From Dorea_D hominis (lineage in GTDB: Bacteria; Bacillota; Clostridia; Lachnospirales; Lachnospiraceae): a stretch of DNA of 64,000 bases. Where the stretch lies: contig NZ_JACOOY010000015.1 of assembly GCF_014287705.1 (NCBI RefSeq), positions 14,352 through 78,351 on the forward strand, written 5' to 3'. The notes under the pieces were generated by a model, which searched no databases, was not told where the DNA came from, and saw only the letters and a list, made by a program, of their open reading frames with translations. Position numbers and translations under genes: made by a program. Shown piece after piece: positions 62,437 through 64,000 of this stretch (position 1 is its first letter; each line of letters starts with the position of its first letter).

Positions 62437-64000
62437 ATGGAGATAAAATATCCTGAGAAACCAGAAGAATGGCCAGTTAATGCTAGAGAATATGTATTAG
62501 ATAGAGTATTAACTGCAACAGAAAAATTTCGCGATAATCCAAGTTACATCACGAAAGAACGACTGCTTTCGTGGATTAGTGATTATGATTTGAATCAGCG
62601 ATCCTATTTGGGACGATATAGAGTAACTGAATATGAAGTATCTATAATCAATACACTTTATTTTTACGGAGCAATGTCAAATATAAATGCGTTGAAAGCA
62701 TATTTATATGAGTTGGTTGGTGAAACAGCTAGATTGCAAAAAAATGTGGCCTATATGTCTGAAGTTATTAATGAAAAAGAAGGAATCGGTATTGCGGCAT
62801 ATGAACAAGGATTAGTGTTGCAACTTAAATTGTATTATTTTTCATATCTAAAATTTACGGTAGAAAAAAATAAGAGTTTCGCTGAACAATTGATTTCTGT
62901 AGTAGAGGATAGTATGAATCTTTCAAAAACAGCAGAAGAAATTGACACTATAACTAATGCATATGTCAATTTGTTAAACGATATAAGTTATATGCACGGA
63001 AATTTGAGAAATGGAATATGGAAATTTGAACGAAATGAGCTGAAGAAACTTTTCGCATTAGAAGCAAGAATTATTGAATTAAATAAGCAGTCTCCAGTTG
63101 TAAGACCTTTAAAAGGCGTTCTTATGACACAATTAAGTAACTTTATATTGAAATCGAGAAATAATTATAATGAGGACTATATTTGTAAGTATATATCAGA
63201 GGACGTTGCGCGAGAATCTATAAAAAACCATGAGATTTGGATGCGCAAGACACAAGATCTTAATGATGAGAGAGAACAAAAGGTTATTCCGGAGTTATTT
63301 GAAGATTCATCATGGATTAAGGTGAATTGGGCTAAAGATATTGATTTTACAGCGATAAGAACATATTATGTTTCTTCATTTAGTAAATCATATGATAATC
63401 CAGATATGCAGAAGGATTATGGTAAGTGTGTATATGGATACAAAGGAGATCGCTTGGTGGAACTTTTAGCTCCAATAAGTATACATCATTTAAAAAGGAA
63501 AGATAATGCTGATACAAGTCTGCCGTTAAGAACAACAAGACCATTTCTGTCACAGGTAATTGCATTTGATGTTTTATATGATCGTGATGCAGCAAAGCAG
63601 GAATTGAATTTTTTGATGGATATTATCGACAAGTTTAAAGTGTCAAATCAAAACAAAAAGAAATTTTTAGAGGAAATATTACAATACTGGATATTATCAG
63701 TCAAAGATTCAAAATGGGAAAAAGAACGAGAACGTAGGTATGTTTTGTTCATATATCTAGAATACGATTATAAAGAAATAGAAATAGATGATGGGTGGTT
63801 AAAATTGAAAACATCAATTTTTCTATTACCTGATTTTATTTTAGGTAATAATCCATCTAAAATAGAAATTCAGCGACAAATAGATGGAAGCAAATATTTC
63901 GCTCATACATTAAATAATACAGTTGTTGCTCCACCGAGAATGTTAATCGCGTTCTTGGAGAACAATTTACAGGCTGACGGATCTGTCAAGATTCCGGAAG
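62437..64000 (+). CDS. Partial gene at window edge: DUF2971-like protein with SerRS-like tail
   Basis: Open from an ATG at 62437 (GAAGAGGTG upstream) to the window end, more than 520 codons. Residues 1-260 are helical and unrecognised. Residues 265-400 (IWMRKTQDLNDEREQKVIPELF, YYVSSFSKSYDNPDMQKDYGKCVYGYKGDRL) recall DUF2971 defence-associated proteins. The last 35 or so codons, from about 63889, read YFAHTLNNTVVAPPRMLIAF, then LENNLQADGSVKIPE, which looks like the C-terminal end of seryl-tRNA synthetase. Base composition also rises in GC there. It may be a natural fusion or an island junction in serS. Confidence 0.5.
   Translation, partial: MEIKYPEKPEEWPVNAREYVLDRVLTATEKFRDNPSYITKERLLSWISDYDLNQRSYLGRYRVTEYEVSIINTLYFYGAMSNINALKAYLYELVGETARLQKNVAYMSEVINEKEGIGIAAYEQGLVLQLKLYYFSYLKFTVEKNKSFAEQLISVVEDSMNLSKTAEEIDTITNAYVNLLNDISYMHGNLRNGIWKFERNELKKLFALEARIIELNKQSPVVRPLKGVLMTQLSNFILKSRNNYNEDYICKYISEDVARESIKNHEIWMRKTQDLNDEREQKVIPELFEDSSWIKVNWAKDIDFTAIRTYYVSSFSKSYDNPDMQKDYGKCVYGYKGDRLVELLAPISIHHLKRKDNADTSLPLRTTRPFLSQVIAFDVLYDRDAAKQELNFLMDIIDKFKVSNQNKKKFLEEILQYWILSVKDSKWEKERERRYVLFIYLEYDYKEIEIDDGWLKLKTSIFLLPDFILGNNPSKIEIQRQIDGSKYFAHTLNNTVVAPPRMLIAFLENNLQADGSVKIPE

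Noticed and set aside
1..64000. CRISPR arrays, insertion sequences, rRNA genes and prophage structural genes
   Set aside because: No regular spaced repeats, no transposase motifs, no rRNA sequence and no phage capsid or tail genes were seen on either strand.

Overview
The window looks like chromosomal DNA of a low-GC anaerobic Firmicute, most likely a gut Lachnospiraceae-type clostridium. The grounds are an ECF vitamin transporter subunit, an FMN-riboswitch riboflavin operon, rubredoxin and bacteriohemerythrin, strong AGGAGG ribosome sites, and small protein families I associate with that group. No rRNA genes, CRISPR arrays or insertion sequences were seen.

Layout. (1) 1-1230: a PanT-like ECF S component. 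(2) 1296-7757: tRNA-Trp carrying a 6.3-kb integrative element bounded by a 21-bp direct repeat. It holds a tyrosine integrase, a Rep_trans-type initiator/relaxase, a cI-like repressor with paired operators, and several small genes, one of them DUF2716. (3) 7858-8626: a decayed zinc-uptake operon (Fur-family regulator, ZnuA and ZnuC remnants), followed by two intact YibE/F membrane genes. (4) 10545-17121: a small conserved protein, an EamA transporter, and a leftward operon of Rrf2 regulator, CidA/LrgA, LrgB and a heterodimeric ABC exporter. (5) 17261-19469: a LysR regulator and a MetE-like methyltransferase with an LTTR-type dyad near -66. (6) 19479-23543: FMN riboswitch and ribD-ribE-ribBA-ribH. 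(7) 23655-27635: a MATE pseudogene, a flavodoxin-fold protein, an intact MATE exporter, a Cys-rich small protein and a HAD phosphatase. (8) 27700-33212: PucR regulator, amidohydrolase, M20 peptidase and an internally duplicated permease, which look like a catabolic unit for an unknown amide or ureide. (9) 33500-36547: a UvrD-type helicase and a DUF4230 protein.

(10) 36540-38317 is a redox-stress module: bacteriohemerythrin, a downstream gene that reads through an in-frame UGA (a probable selenoprotein with a U-C motif that ordinary gene calling would miss), a divergent Crp/Fnr regulator, and rubredoxin with a Crp/Fnr-type palindrome near -41.5.

(11) 38588-64000 is a defence island. An HTH, VWA and zinc-ribbon trio precedes a type-I-like BREX locus: small HTH regulator, brxA, brxB, brxC, a broken pglX, pglZ, and a second intact pglX. 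The two pglX copies share a collinear 1.63-kb 5' block, including the ribosome site, and a 399-bp 3' block, but differ in the AT-rich target-recognition part. This arrangement could allow specificity switching by recombination. Between the broken pglX and pglZ sits a five-gene insert: an SMC-like ATPase with a possible PD-(D/E)xK partner, an FRG protein, a protein with a HEPN-type motif, and a sigma-like protein. Two further defence-type genes follow the second pglX. The last one runs off the window, and its end resembles the C-terminus of seryl-tRNA synthetase. brxL is not seen in the window.
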